From Sphingomonas sanguinis (lineage in GTDB: Bacteria > Pseudomonadota > Alphaproteobacteria > Sphingomonadales > Sphingomonadaceae), in NCBI RefSeq assembly GCF_019297835.1, contig NZ_CP079203.1:3214501-3278500 (forward strand): 64,000 nucleotides of DNA. The letters are read 5' to 3'. Both the position numbers and the translations under genes were made by a program. Of this stretch, positions 46,367 through 54,777 are shown in pieces. The notes beneath the pieces are model-generated. The model saw nothing but the letters and a program-made list of their open reading frames with translations. It searched no databases and was not told the origin of the DNA. Numbering within the stretch: the stretch's first letter is position 1; every line of letters starts with the position of its first letter.

Positions 46367-47668
46367 TCAGCCCACCAGCGGGAAGGCGAGCACCGCCATC
46401 CCGACCAGCGTCATGACCACGCACACCACGGCGGCCGGGACCAGCGTGAAGCGCTGGTGATCCGCCAGATCGATGCCCGCCAGGCTGACCAGCAGATAGG
46501 TCGACGGGACCAGCGGGCTGAGCAGATGGACCGGCTGGCCCATCAGCGAGGCACGCGCGATCGCCATCGGCGACACGCCGTAATGCGCGCCCGCCTCGGC
46601 CAGGATCGGCAGCATTCCGAAATAAAAGGCGTCGTTCGAGATGAAGAAGGTGAAGGGCAGGCTGAGCGCGGCGGTGATCGGCGCCATGTACGGCCCCAGC
46701 ACCGGCGGGATGAAGCCGACGACTTCTTTGCTCATCGCCTCGACCATGCCGGTGCCCGACAGGATGCCGGTGAAGATACCGGCGGCGAAGATCAGCGATA
46801 CGACCGACAGGACGTTACCGGCATGGGCGGCGATCCGCTCCTTCTGCTCGGCCACCTGCGGATAGTTGACGATCATGGCGATAGCGAAGGCCAGCATCAT
46901 CAGCACCGACAGCGGCAGGATGCCCGAGACCAGACCGGCGATCAGCGCCAGCGTCAGCGCGCCGTTGAACCAGCGAAGGTGCGGGCGGCGCGCCTCCGGG
47001 AATTGCGACACGGCCATGCCGGTGAAGGCGGTCGGTTCGTTGGCCTTCACATGGCCGATGCGGCGACGCTCCTTGCGACCGAACCAGATCGCCAGACCGA
47101 TCAGGAAGGCGAGGCCCGCAATCATGCCGGGGATCAGCGGCAGGAACAGCGTCGCGGGATCGAGCTTCAGCGCGCTGGCGGCGCGGGCGGTCGGACCACC
47201 CCAGGGCGTCAGGTTCATGATGCCGCTAGTGGTCATGAGTAGGCAGCACAGGTACAGCCGGTTCATGTCGTACCGCTTATAGAGCGGCAGCAGCGCGGCG
47301 ATGGTGATGATGTAGGTCGTCGACCCGTCGCCATCGAGGCTGACGAGCGCGCACAATACCACCGTGCCGATCAGGATCGCCAGCGGATCGCCGTGCACGA
47401 CCCGCAACAGCCGGTTGACCAGCGGATCGAACAACCCGGTATCGGTCATGATCGAGAAGAACAGGATGGCGAAGAGCAGCATCACGCCGGTCGGCGCGAG
47501 GTTCTTGATGCCGTCGATCATCATGTCGCCCAGGCCGGAAGCGAAACCGGCGATCAGGGCGAAGGCGGTGGGCACGACGATCAGCGCGACGAGCGGGGTC
47601 ATCCGCTTCGTCATGATAAGCGTCATGAAGGTGGCGACCATCAGGAAGCCAAGCAGGGCAAGATCCAT
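46367..47668 (-). CDS. CitMHS-family citrate/metal-citrate transporter
   Basis: A 433-residue inner-membrane carrier with about twelve segments. It starts MDLALLGFLMVATFMTLIMT and shows the CitMHS features LVSLDGDGSTTYIITIAALL near 110, SGIMNLTPWGGPTARAASAL near 145 and the C-terminal SNDAFYFGMLPILAEAGAHYG then LMGQPVHLLSPLVPSTYLLV. Family members import citrate complexed with Mg2+ or Ca2+ in symport with H+. It is part of the SBP-porin-CitMHS-TerC unit opposite TctDE-like regulators. Confidence 0.92.
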   Translation of the reverse strand: MDLALLGFLMVATFMTLIMTKRMTPLVALIVVPTAFALIAGFASGLGDMMIDGIKNLAPTGVMLLFAILFFSIMTDTGLFDPLVNRLLRVVHGDPLAILIGTVVLCALVSLDGDGSTTYIITIAALLPLYKRYDMNRLYLCCLLMTTSGIMNLTPWGGPTARAASALKLDPATLFLPLIPGMIAGLAFLIGLAIWFGRKERRRIGHVKANEPTAFTGMAVSQFPEARRPHLRWFNGALTLALIAGLVSGILPLSVLMMLAFAIAMIVNYPQVAEQKERIAAHAGNVLSVVSLIFAAGIFTGILSGTGMVEAMSKEVVGFIPPVLGPYMAPITAALSLPFTFFISNDAFYFGMLPILAEAGAHYGVSPMAIARASLMGQPVHLLSPLVPSTYLLVSLAGIDLADHQRFTLVPAAVVCVVMTLVGMAVLAFPLVG

Positions 47669-47702
47669 CGAAGGATGCTCCGTGAAAGGAGAAATGGGGT
47701 GT

Positions 47703-49193
47703 TTAGAAGGTGACGGCGATGCGGGTGCCGATCGTCTCGCCGCTGTCGGGGCCGGTATAGGTCCCTGCGCGATTGTCGGTGTCCCAATGGACCCAGTTGA
47801 ACTGGAGCCGGGTGAAGCTGTTGAGATACCAGTTCACGCCTGCCGTCGCGGCCCAGCCGCGCCCGCCGGTCAAGAGGCTGGTGTAATCGAGGTTCTCGTA
47901 GCGTGCGGTGAGTTCGATCGCGCCCGGTCCGCCCTCGAAGATCGGCTTTAGGACACGCGGCTGGCCGAAGCTGCCGAGGCGGGGGTTGTACGGCGGCAGG
48001 TCGCCGGTGACGAACCAGCCGCCCGACAGGCTCCATGCCTTGCTGAGGAAATCGGGACGTCCGCCGGTCAGGCGCGCACGGCGCTCGCCCGCCTCGGCCA
48101 TGACCCAGACCGGGCCGACATAGCCGCCCAGCTCCGCGCCGTAACCCGTGGTGCTGCGCCCGCCCAGCAGCGCGCCGGTCGACACGCGCAGCGCGCCGTT
48201 GAAGCGGCCGCCGATCACCGTGTTGCGGGTCAGCGTGGTCGCGTTGGCGGACAGCGCCTCGTCGAAGCCCCAGAGGCCGACATGCAGGACCGAATGGTCG
48301 CTCTTGATCGGGTTCCAGTGCGCGCGGCCCAGCACCGTGCGGCTGTCATTGCCGCCCTGGTTGCCGTCGATCCGGTCGCCGGTCAGCGTCAACGAGGCGT
48401 GGCCGGTCTTCCAGAATAGGCGCGGCATGATGCCGACGCCGTAGAAGCCGCGTTGTGGGATGATCGCGGTGGAAACGACGGTGCGCTCCATGAACGGCGT
48501 CGAGTCCGATCCCGTTGAACCCTCGAACCCGCGATCGTTGAACAGATGCCCGGCGCGCAGGTCGTAATCCAGACCCGGCCGGATGCGGTTGCGCCAGCCG
48601 ATAAAGGCGGTGACGATATCGACGTCATTCTCGGAGAAGTCGGTCTCGAACTGATAGAAGAAGTGCGTGCCGACCCCGCCTTCCAGACCAAGGCGCAGCG
48701 CACGCATGCCGGTCGTGGTGATGTTGCGCCCGTCATAGGCCGATCCGAAGGTGGAGCTGACATCGGTCAGGATGCGGCCGCGCGGCTTGAAGGTGTAGAT
48801 GCCGTCGGCCGAGTGGAAGACGGGCAGACCCGCGCCCCATTCGGTGGTGACCCCCGCCGCATTGGCCTGGCGTGCCTGCGCGACGTCGCGCTCGGCGGGG
48901 CCGGGGGGCACCAGCTGCGGCGCGAAGGGGCGGGTGACGGTATCGCGGCCGATCGTGTCGCTTTGCGCCAGTTGCGGCGCGGGCGGGGTAGTCGGGGCAG
49001 GGGCGGTGACCGGAGCGGGCGCGGCGGCGGTCGTACCCTCCAGCCGGTCTAGCCGGGCGCGCAGGGTCGCGATCTCCGCGGCCTGCTGGCGGACCAGCGC
49101 GGCGAGGTCGTCGTTGCTCGGCGTCTGGGCGAGCGCGGGGGTGGCGGCCAACAGGGCGACCAGCGCGGTGGCGGTTCGGATCGGGGTCATCAT
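47703..49193 (-). CDS. OprO/OprP-type porin with coiled coil
   Basis: A 496-residue outer-membrane porin of the phosphate-selective O/P type. From a double ATG it has a signal (TPIRTATALVALLAATPALA), a short coiled coil with ALVRQQAAEIATLRARLDRL, a Pro/Ala-rich linker, then a beta-barrel with FKPRGRILTDVSSTFGSAYD, GLEGGVGTHFFYQFETDFSE and a final strand WYLNSFTRLQFNWVHWDTDN ending ...RIAVTF with the terminal Phe of outer-membrane barrels. The ATG overlaps the SBP stop. It probably lets the organic anion cross the outer membrane. Confidence 0.9.
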   Translation of the reverse strand: MMTPIRTATALVALLAATPALAQTPSNDDLAALVRQQAAEIATLRARLDRLEGTTAAAPAPVTAPAPTTPPAPQLAQSDTIGRDTVTRPFAPQLVPPGPAERDVAQARQANAAGVTTEWGAGLPVFHSADGIYTFKPRGRILTDVSSTFGSAYDGRNITTTGMRALRLGLEGGVGTHFFYQFETDFSENDVDIVTAFIGWRNRIRPGLDYDLRAGHLFNDRGFEGSTGSDSTPFMERTVVSTAIIPQRGFYGVGIMPRLFWKTGHASLTLTGDRIDGNQGGNDSRTVLGRAHWNPIKSDHSVLHVGLWGFDEALSANATTLTRNTVIGGRFNGALRVSTGALLGGRSTTGYGAELGGYVGPVWVMAEAGERRARLTGGRPDFLSKAWSLSGGWFVTGDLPPYNPRLGSFGQPRVLKPIFEGGPGAIELTARYENLDYTSLLTGGRGWAATAGVNWYLNSFTRLQFNWVHWDTDNRAGTYTGPDSGETIGTRIAVTF

Positions 49194-50266
49194 TTGGGGG
49201 CCTCTTGAGCAAGAGTGGCGCGCCAGTCGGCCAGGAAGCGGCGGCGCTTGATCGTGTCGAGATTGACGAGAAGTTGCGGCCCGACGCGGATCGGGCGCTG
49301 CTGTTCGGCGGACAGGCGGGGTGCACGGACATCGGCGCGCACCGGCAGCAGCCATTGCCGGGCGAGCAGCGTCTGCCCGGTGCGCGACAGCAGGAAGTCG
49401 AGGAACAGCCGCGCCGCCGCCGGATGCCGGGCATCGCGGGCGATGAAGGCGACGCGCGAGGCGATGATCGTATAGTCGCGCGGAAAGACCACCCGGATGT
49501 TCGGGTCGCGCATCGCACGGGTCAGTGCGTAGGGGCCGACGACATTATAGGCGATGGCGATCTGCCCCGCCGACACCGCGTCCAGCATCGGCTCGGTGGT
49601 GCGCGACAGCATCGGCCGGGTCGCCGCGATCGCCTGCACCAGCGAGCGGGTGTCGCGGGTGATCGCATGATCCTCGGTCAGGTAGAGATAACCGACATTG
49701 GACCGGGCGGGGTCGTAGGTGGCGACCTTGCCCGTCAGCGCGCCGCGACGGGTGCGGAGCAGTTGCTCGAACGCCTCGTGCGTGCGCGGCACCTGTCCGG
49801 CGGGGATCAGACGGCGATTGACGACGAAGGCGACCGGCTCGGCGGTGACGCCGTACCCCATATTCTTCCACACCGCCGTGGCGGGGAGTGCGGGCTTTTC
49901 GGGGCTGAGATAGCCTTGCGCATAGCCGTCGTTGATCAGCTTGGCCTGGAGGTCCATCGCCGACGACCAGACTAGGTCGGCCCCTGGTGCCTTGCCCCGC
50001 GCCTCGGCGACGACGCGGTCATAGATGGTGCTCGATTCCAGATCGTCGTAGCGTACCTGGACGCCGGGATAGGTGCGGCGAAAGGCGGCGATCAGCGGTT
50101 GCATCGCGGCGGTGTCGGCATTGCCATAGACACGCACCTCACGCTCGCCGCGCGCGTCGGCGACCAGAGTGTCATAGGAGCGGGGGTAACCGGTCGGGCG
50201 CTGCGCATCGGCGCGAGCGGGCACGACGGCACCCAGCATCAGCATCGATAGAATTACCATTCGCAT
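49190..50266 (-). CDS. periplasmic substrate-binding protein (AfuA/Fe3+-type fold) without ABC partners
   Basis: A 358-residue exported binding protein. The signal is MVILSMLMLGAVVPARADA and the mature part has REVRVYGNADTAAMQPLIAA, GVQVRYDDLESSTIYDRVVA, GADLVWSSAMDLQAKLINDG and IAYNVVGPYALTRAMRDPN, all typical of the extracellular family that includes ferric and 2-aminoethylphosphonate binders. No permease or ATPase is adjacent; instead it precedes a porin and CitMHS carrier in the same unit and faces TctDE-like genes. It may act as a sensor partner for the kinase rather than for an ABC importer. Confidence 0.87.
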   Translation of the reverse strand: MRMVILSMLMLGAVVPARADAQRPTGYPRSYDTLVADARGEREVRVYGNADTAAMQPLIAAFRRTYPGVQVRYDDLESSTIYDRVVAEARGKAPGADLVWSSAMDLQAKLINDGYAQGYLSPEKPALPATAVWKNMGYGVTAEPVAFVVNRRLIPAGQVPRTHEAFEQLLRTRRGALTGKVATYDPARSNVGYLYLTEDHAITRDTRSLVQAIAATRPMLSRTTEPMLDAVSAGQIAIAYNVVGPYALTRAMRDPNIRVVFPRDYTIIASRVAFIARDARHPAAARLFLDFLLSRTGQTLLARQWLLPVRADVRAPRLSAEQQRPIRVGPQLLVNLDTIKRRRFLADWRATLAQEAPK

Positions 50267-50366
50267 CGTTCAGGTCCTCTCGCTTCCCGCCTCTGAGTTC
50301 GGGTAAGCTCAATGCCATGGATTATCCCGGCAAGCTGTCATCCGCCTTTCACGGAGGGCCTGCGTC

Positions 50367-51032
50367 ATGCGGATTCTGATCGTCGAGGATGATGCGGCGC
50401 TGGCTCGCGGGATCGTCGCGCTGCTCCGCGCGGCGGGCCATGCGGTCGATCATGTCGCAACCGGCGAGGACGCGCTGATGGTCGCGGCGGACGAGGCCTA
50501 TGCACTCGTCGTCCTGGATGTCGGGTTGCCGGATATCGACGGTTTTTCGGTGCTCCAGACGCTGCGGCGGCAGGGCAACCGGGTGCCGGTGATGATGCTG
50601 ACCGCGCGCGATGCGCTGGACGACCGGGTGCGCGGGCTGGATCTGGGCGCGGACGATTATCTGCGCAAGCCCTTCGCGCCGGAGGAATTGGAGGCGCGCA
50701 TCCGGGCGCTGGGGCGGCGGCGCGGCGGCGATCCGACGCCCGAGCTGGTGGTCGGGGCCCTGGTCCTCGATCGTTCGCGCGGCGCCGCGCGGGTGGGGGA
50801 GCGACCGCTCGACCTGCGTCGCCGCGAATGGGCGGTGCTCGATGCGCTGGCCACCCGCGCGGGGCAGATCGTGCCGCGCGAGACGCTGCAGTCCGAGGTG
50901 TTCGGCTATGACGAGCCGGTCGGCCCCAACGCGATCGAGGTGAACATCACGCGGCTGCGCGGCAAGCTGGCCCCCGACGGTCCGGCGATCCGCACCGTGC
51001 GCGGGGTCGGCTATATGCTCGATGCCCATTAA
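50367..51032 (+). CDS. tctD: OmpR-family response regulator (TctD-like)
   Basis: A 221-residue regulator with an N-terminal receiver (MRILIVEDDAALARGIVALL; phospho-Asp in LVVLDVGLPDIDGF, residue 51; Lys in DDYLRKPFAPEELEARI) and a C-terminal winged helix (LDLRRREWAVLDALATRAGQ to NAIEVNITRLRGKLAPDGPAIRTVRGVGYML). It fits the TctD/QseB branch that regulates tricarboxylate porin and transport genes. It is divergent from the SBP gene with ~100 bases between, where the operators should lie. It overlaps the kinase gene by 11 bases. Confidence 0.92.
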   Translation: MRILIVEDDAALARGIVALLRAAGHAVDHVATGEDALMVAADEAYALVVLDVGLPDIDGFSVLQTLRRQGNRVPVMMLTARDALDDRVRGLDLGADDYLRKPFAPEELEARIRALGRRRGGDPTPELVVGALVLDRSRGAARVGERPLDLRRREWAVLDALATRAGQIVPRETLQSEVFGYDEPVGPNAIEVNITRLRGKLAPDGPAIRTVRGVGYMLDAH

Positions 51033-52485
51033 GCCGCCGCGCGGGCGTGCCGTAGCGCTGCGCACCCGGCTGCTTGCCGCGATGCTGGCGCCGATGCTGG
51101 CGATCGCGGTGCTGCTGGGGCTGGCGGGGGCGACGCTGATCGCCGATGTCGTCCGCCGGACCAACGACCGCGTGCTCGGCGGTGCGCTGGGCGCGGTGGC
51201 CGAGACGGTGCAGGTAGAGCGCGGCGAAGTGACGCTGGATCTGCCCGCCGCCGCCTTCGGGATGCTGGAGAATAGCGAGCGCGACAATGTCTATTACCGG
51301 ATCGCGGTGGGCGGGCGTCTGCTGACCGGCTATGCCGATCTGTCCGCGCCGAACATCGCCGAACTGGCGCTCGACACGCCGCGCTTCCGCTTCGCGCGCT
51401 ACCGCGACCAGGATATCCGTATCGCCGAGGTGCGCCGCGCGCTGCCGCGGATCGACGCGCCGGTGATCGTGCAGGTCGCCGAGACGCTGGACGGCCGCCG
51501 TGCGCTGCAACGGCGGCTGGTGATCGCGCTGCTGTTGGGCGAGTTGCTGCTGGTGGGCGTGGCCATGCTGCTGATCCGCCCGGCGCTCGCCTGGAGCCTG
51601 CGGCCGCTGGCGGGGCTGCGCGGGGCGGTGGCGGCGCGGGACACGCGCGCGACGCCGGATTTGTCGCCGCTCGACACCGGGCCGCTGCCGGTCGAACTTC
51701 GCCCGCTCGCCGATGCGTTCAACCATCTGCTCGCCCGGCTGGACAGTGCGACGGCAGGCATGCGGCGCTTTACTGCCGATGCCTCGCACCAGATGCGCAC
51801 GCCACTGGCGGTCCTGAAGGTGCAGGTGGCGCTGGCCCGGCGTGGCAGCCCGACCGCGCTGGGCGAGATCACCGCCGCCGCCGACCGGCTGGAGCATCTG
51901 GTGACGCAGTTGCTGGCGCTGGCTCGGGCGGAAGAGGCGGGCATCGCGCCACCGCGCGAGCGGGTCGACCTGCGCGAAGTGGCGGTCGCCGTCATCAATC
52001 GCCGGATCGCGCAGGCGATCGACGCGGGGGTGGAAATCCATCTCGATGCGCCCGCTGACATCGCGATTGCCAGCCACCGCACGCTGGTATTCGAAATCCT
52101 CTCCAACCTGATCGACAATGCGATCCGTTATAATCGTCGCGGCGGCCAGGTGATGCTGACCATTTCATGTGAAGAAGGGGAGGCCGTTAGGATCGTGGTG
52201 GCTGATGACGGGCCTGGTTTGCCCGATGCCGAACTAGTCCGTTTGGGCGAGCGCTTCACCCGTCTTTCAAGCGCACGCGATAGCGAGGGAAGTGGCCTCG
52301 GCCTCGCTATCGTCCGTTCTGCGGCGTCGCGGCTTAATGCGTCGCTGGATATCGTCAGTACCCGACCCGGACTGCGCATCACGCTACGCTTTGAACCTGC
52401 AGCTGCAATAGCAAGAGTTGGCTTCGCGGAATTAAATGGACCCGCAGGGCCCCGCCCAGTTCGGAGCGAACCTGCAGTTCGATGA
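51022..52485 (+). CDS. tctE: sensor histidine kinase (TctE-like), 3' end compositionally atypical
   Basis: A 487-residue membrane kinase. Two membrane segments (LLAAMLAPMLAIAVLLGLAG near 18-40 and LVIALLLGELLLVGVAMLLI near 166-186) flank a periplasmic TctE-N domain; then HAMP, the H-box TADASHQMRTPLAVLKVQ (His256), N-box ILSNLIDNAIRY and G-boxes DDGPGLPD and GSGLGLAIV. From about residue 375 onward codons ending in A or T become frequent, unlike the first 370, although the protein sequence remains canonical to ITLRFEP. The last ~29 residues have no family counterpart and probably read into foreign DNA. Confidence 0.9.
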   Translation: MPIKPPRGRAVALRTRLLAAMLAPMLAIAVLLGLAGATLIADVVRRTNDRVLGGALGAVAETVQVERGEVTLDLPAAAFGMLENSERDNVYYRIAVGGRLLTGYADLSAPNIAELALDTPRFRFARYRDQDIRIAEVRRALPRIDAPVIVQVAETLDGRRALQRRLVIALLLGELLLVGVAMLLIRPALAWSLRPLAGLRGAVAARDTRATPDLSPLDTGPLPVELRPLADAFNHLLARLDSATAGMRRFTADASHQMRTPLAVLKVQVALARRGSPTALGEITAAADRLEHLVTQLLALARAEEAGIAPPRERVDLREVAVAVINRRIAQAIDAGVEIHLDAPADIAIASHRTLVFEILSNLIDNAIRYNRRGGQVMLTISCEEGEAVRIVVADDGPGLPDAELVRLGERFTRLSSARDSEGSGLGLAIVRSAASRLNASLDIVSTRPGLRITLRFEPAAAIARVGFAELNGPAGPRPVRSEPAVR

Positions 52486-52664
52486 ATGGGTGTCGGATGT
52501 TGGAAGGTAGTCTGAACGGCTCGAAGTGGGTCACAGGGCCTAGCCCACTGGCAGGCGATGCGTAGCGTCCGCTGCCTGACTGGCGTTGGAGCGCTCGTCG
52601 TGAACGATGACGATGCTGTCTGGAGCAAATTCGGATCAGTCGGCATCGTACCGGCAGCGGTACG

Positions 52665-53065
52665 GATGGCGCGGTACCGATGGCGCGGTTCAGGTCGTCG
52701 CGGGTGCGGGCGGCGGCTTTGCGCAGGAGCGCCTTAAGCTTGGCGAAGGCGTTTTCAATCGGGTTCAAGTCAGGCGAGTAAGGCGGAAGGAAAAGCAGCC
52801 GTGCCTCCCTTGCCTCGATCGCCATGCGTGCCACGACGCTCTCGCGGGCGGGCAGGTTGTCGAGGGTCACGACGTCGCCGGGCTTCAGCGTCGGGCGCGT
52901 GCGCCTATGTCCGTGGCGCGCCAAGAAAAGCCATAGCGTCGATACCGCCACCGCGATCCCCTCGGCGGCCAGCGCCGCGCGCCACTCGGCAAGGGTGATA
53001 TCGGGAGCCGCCTCGTACAGCGCTGATATACGCGCCGCCTTGGCCTCGTTGCGATTGAGCGCATG
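52665..53065 (-). pseudogene. IS630-family transposase remnant with internal deletion
   Basis: Reading the reverse strand, ALNRNEAKAARISALYEAAP DITLAEWRAALAAEGIAVAV and STLWLFLARHG belong to the N-terminal half of an IS630 transposase, and then the sequence jumps to PTLKPGDVVTLDNLPARESV, RLLFLPPYSPDLNPIENAFA and KLKALLRKAAARTRDDLNRA. The middle part with the first catalytic Asp is missing; the second Asp (TLDNL) and the Glu (NPIEN) survive. The N-terminal helix-turn-helix is also lost, with an in-frame stop at 53066. The element cannot move by itself. Confidence 0.8.
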
Positions 53066-53069
53066 TCAC

Positions 53070-53259
53070 CTCCCTCGGCTTGGCCATGGGCTTTCCCTGA
53101 TCGCGCTGAAGTGCTGCCGCCGCACGATCGCCGCGCTTGCATGCCTCACGCCGTATCCCTGTCCTCACCGCCATGCGCGACAGGATACGCGCCAAGGATA
53201 AGGCGCCAAAGACCATCCTCATCGCCCTGATCCGAAAGCGACAGCCTATCGCACTCGCA
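53070..53259 (+). pseudogene. IS110-family transposase C-terminal remnant
   Basis: Forward frames give LPRLGHG and CCRRTIAALACLTPYPCPHR, similar to the LPELG...RRxIAALAGLAPF part of IS110 transposases, and in another frame RDRIRAKDKAPKTILIALIR followed by KRQPIALA, similar to the RLxAKGKPxKVALTAxxRKL end. The part in between, normally ~45 residues, is gone and the two pieces are out of frame. It abuts the IS630 remnant almost base to base, so a deletion probably joined them. Confidence 0.65.
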
Positions 53260-53578
53260 TGATCATCACAGTGGCCCCCGAGGGGGGACGTGGTGGTAAG
53301 TACCCCACCTTCAATCTGAGCTGTTCCATCCAGGTGATTGTACTGGTCAAGCGGCGGTTTGAGTGACTCCGTCCATCGATCTGAGAGTACCGGCCGCCAC
53401 CGAGCATATTTCCTCCATGCCGGAGTGCTACGGATGCTGGCGACGGCGATCTCATGCTCCTCGTGAGGCGTTCGAGGTTCGCTCTCACAATCTCGTCACA
53501 TCGAGGTTCGAGGATCGCCCGTTATCACGCTCGCCGCCTAAAGCTCATCCAATACAAAGACTTGGCGTGGTTTTGTTT
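53260..53578. other. ~320-base gene-free stretch next to IS remnants
   Basis: The sequence between the IS110 remnant and the DUF6508-like gene has lower GC than the flanks. I can see no conserved protein in any frame. The short GC-rich start (GTGGCCCCCGAGGGGGGAC, with CCCC/GGGG symmetry) may be an element end. It probably belongs to the same insertion scar; the ~180 bases between the kinase stop and the IS630 remnant likewise hold no gene. Confidence 0.55.
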
Positions 53579-53986
53579 TCAGGCTCCGACGACAAGAACG
53601 GCCGCGCGTTCGGTGATGGCGCGCATCAGGCCGGTGTCAAACGCCTGGGCCAGCGATCCTTCCACGAACCGATCGGCCCGCAGCAGATATGTCAGAATCC
53701 AGCCGAGTTGTTCGACGCTGGCATCGGCGACGGCGGAGGGATGCTCGATCATGTGCATCAGCGTGGTGCGTGCTTCGTCATCCAGGGGCCTGAGGTAATG
53801 GGCGGCGACATCCTCCCCGGCGATCGCGGTGACGAAGGTGGAGGCGGGTTCGGAGAGGTGGAACCAGGGCATGGTGATGACCCCCTCGGCGGATCGCCGG
53901 GGTTCGGTCCATGCGCCCGTCACGAAATCCGGGCTGGCCAGGATAGGGGCGAAAGCGGCGATGTTGCGAAGCGTGGCCATGTCCAT
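53579..53986 (-). CDS. DUF6508-like protein
   Basis: A 135-residue cytosolic protein. The opening LRNIAAFAPILASPDFVTGA and W with PWFHLSEPASTFVTAIAGED resembles the small uncharacterised family I know as DUF6508, with a later helical half (HMIEHPSAVADASVEQLGWI and LTYLLRADRFVEGSLAQAFD, then GLMRAITERAAVLV). No catalytic motif is evident. It is divergent from the CnrY-like gene with only ~58 bases between starts, so it may share regulation with the metal module. The family call is moderate. Confidence 0.68.
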   Translation of the reverse strand: MDMATLRNIAAFAPILASPDFVTGAWTEPRRSAEGVITMPWFHLSEPASTFVTAIAGEDVAAHYLRPLDDEARTTLMHMIEHPSAVADASVEQLGWILTYLLRADRFVEGSLAQAFDTGLMRAITERAAVLVVGA

Positions 53987-54044
53987 ATGCTGATCCTATC
54001 CGCCCCATGAGGGACGGCCACCGTTTTTGCGTATTGGTGTGATG

Positions 54045-54329
54045 ATGACCGACCCGCTCGACCGCGATCTCGCCCGACTGGCGCAGAACACTCTGCCCGC
54101 GACCCTGGACGGACTGGAGCACCGGGTCGCGACCGCGATCGATGCCGGGGCGTCGGAGGCGGGGAGCCTGTCGGTTCGAGGATTGGCGCTGGCGGGGGGC
54201 GCGGCGCTGATGCTGGGGATCGTCGGGGGCGGGGTAGTCGCCGGGCGGATCGAGGCGCGGGAGCGGTCGGTGGCGGTCGTCGCGCTCGATGCGGGACTGG
54301 CGCCATCTACCCTGTTGCTCGGCCGATGA
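54045..54329 (+). CDS. CnrY-like single-pass anti-sigma candidate
   Basis: A ~94-residue protein: a hydrophilic N-terminal part (TDPLDRDLARLAQNTLPATL) of ~44 residues, one membrane segment near 46-67 (GLALAGGAALMLGIVGGGVV) and a short outer tail. This is the layout of CnrY, which in Cupriavidus binds the ECF sigma factor CnrH with its cytoplasmic end. Sequence similarity is too weak to be sure; the call rests on position directly before a CnrX-like and a CnrH-like gene and on size. A second ATG three bases earlier is equally possible. Its end overlaps the next gene (ATGA). Confidence 0.7.
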   Translation: MTDPLDRDLARLAQNTLPATLDGLEHRVATAIDAGASEAGSLSVRGLALAGGAALMLGIVGGGVVAGRIEARERSVAVVALDAGLAPSTLLLGR

Positions 54330-54769
54330 GCCGATCAGTGCGTCGGAATCTGCTGACGCTGGCGATTGCGTTCGTCGCGGCGCTGGCGGGGGTGGCGATC
54401 GGATGCCGCTTGCTGATGCCTGCCGAGCCACAGGCCAGCGACATCCATATGCTGATCCACCGCGACATCGCGCTCGACCCGGGGCAACGGATCGCGCTCG
54501 ACCGGCTGGAGGCGCGGTTCGCGGTGCAGCGGGCGGCGCTGGAGGCCCGGCTTCGTGGCGACAATGCCAGGCTGGCCGCCGCGATCGAGGCGGAGCATCG
54601 TGATGGGCCGCAGGTCGCCCAGGCGATCGACGCGGTGCACCACAGCATGGGCGACCTGCAAAAGGCGACGCTGGCGCATGTCTTTGCGATGCGGGCCGTG
54701 CTTCGCCCCGATCAGGCGGCGACCTTCGACCGGCTGGTGGCGGCCAAGCTGACCGATACGGCGCGGTAG
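54326..54769 (+). CDS. CnrX-like periplasmic heavy-metal sensor
   Basis: A 147-residue membrane-anchored periplasmic protein. One N-terminal helix (NLLTLAIAFVAALAGVAIGC) precedes a four-helix domain. The metal ligands known for CnrX (H42, H46, E63, H119, M123) have exact counterparts shifted by one: H41 and H45 in DIHMLIHRD, E62 in DRLEARF, H118 and M122 in LAHVFAMRAVL. So the site is complete and should bind Ni, Co or Cu. On metal binding, CnrX relatives release the anti-sigma hold. It overlaps the CnrY-like gene and lies 8 bases before the sigma factor. Confidence 0.87.
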   Translation: MSRSVRRNLLTLAIAFVAALAGVAIGCRLLMPAEPQASDIHMLIHRDIALDPGQRIALDRLEARFAVQRAALEARLRGDNARLAAAIEAEHRDGPQVAQAIDAVHHSMGDLQKATLAHVFAMRAVLRPDQAATFDRLVAAKLTDTAR

Positions 54770-54777
54770 CCAGGCGC

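Noticed and set aside
49190..50266. The binding protein as TctC of a TTT tricarboxylate transporter
   Set aside because: Its sequence follows the AfuA/Fe3+-type extracellular family, and no tctA/tctB genes are adjacent.
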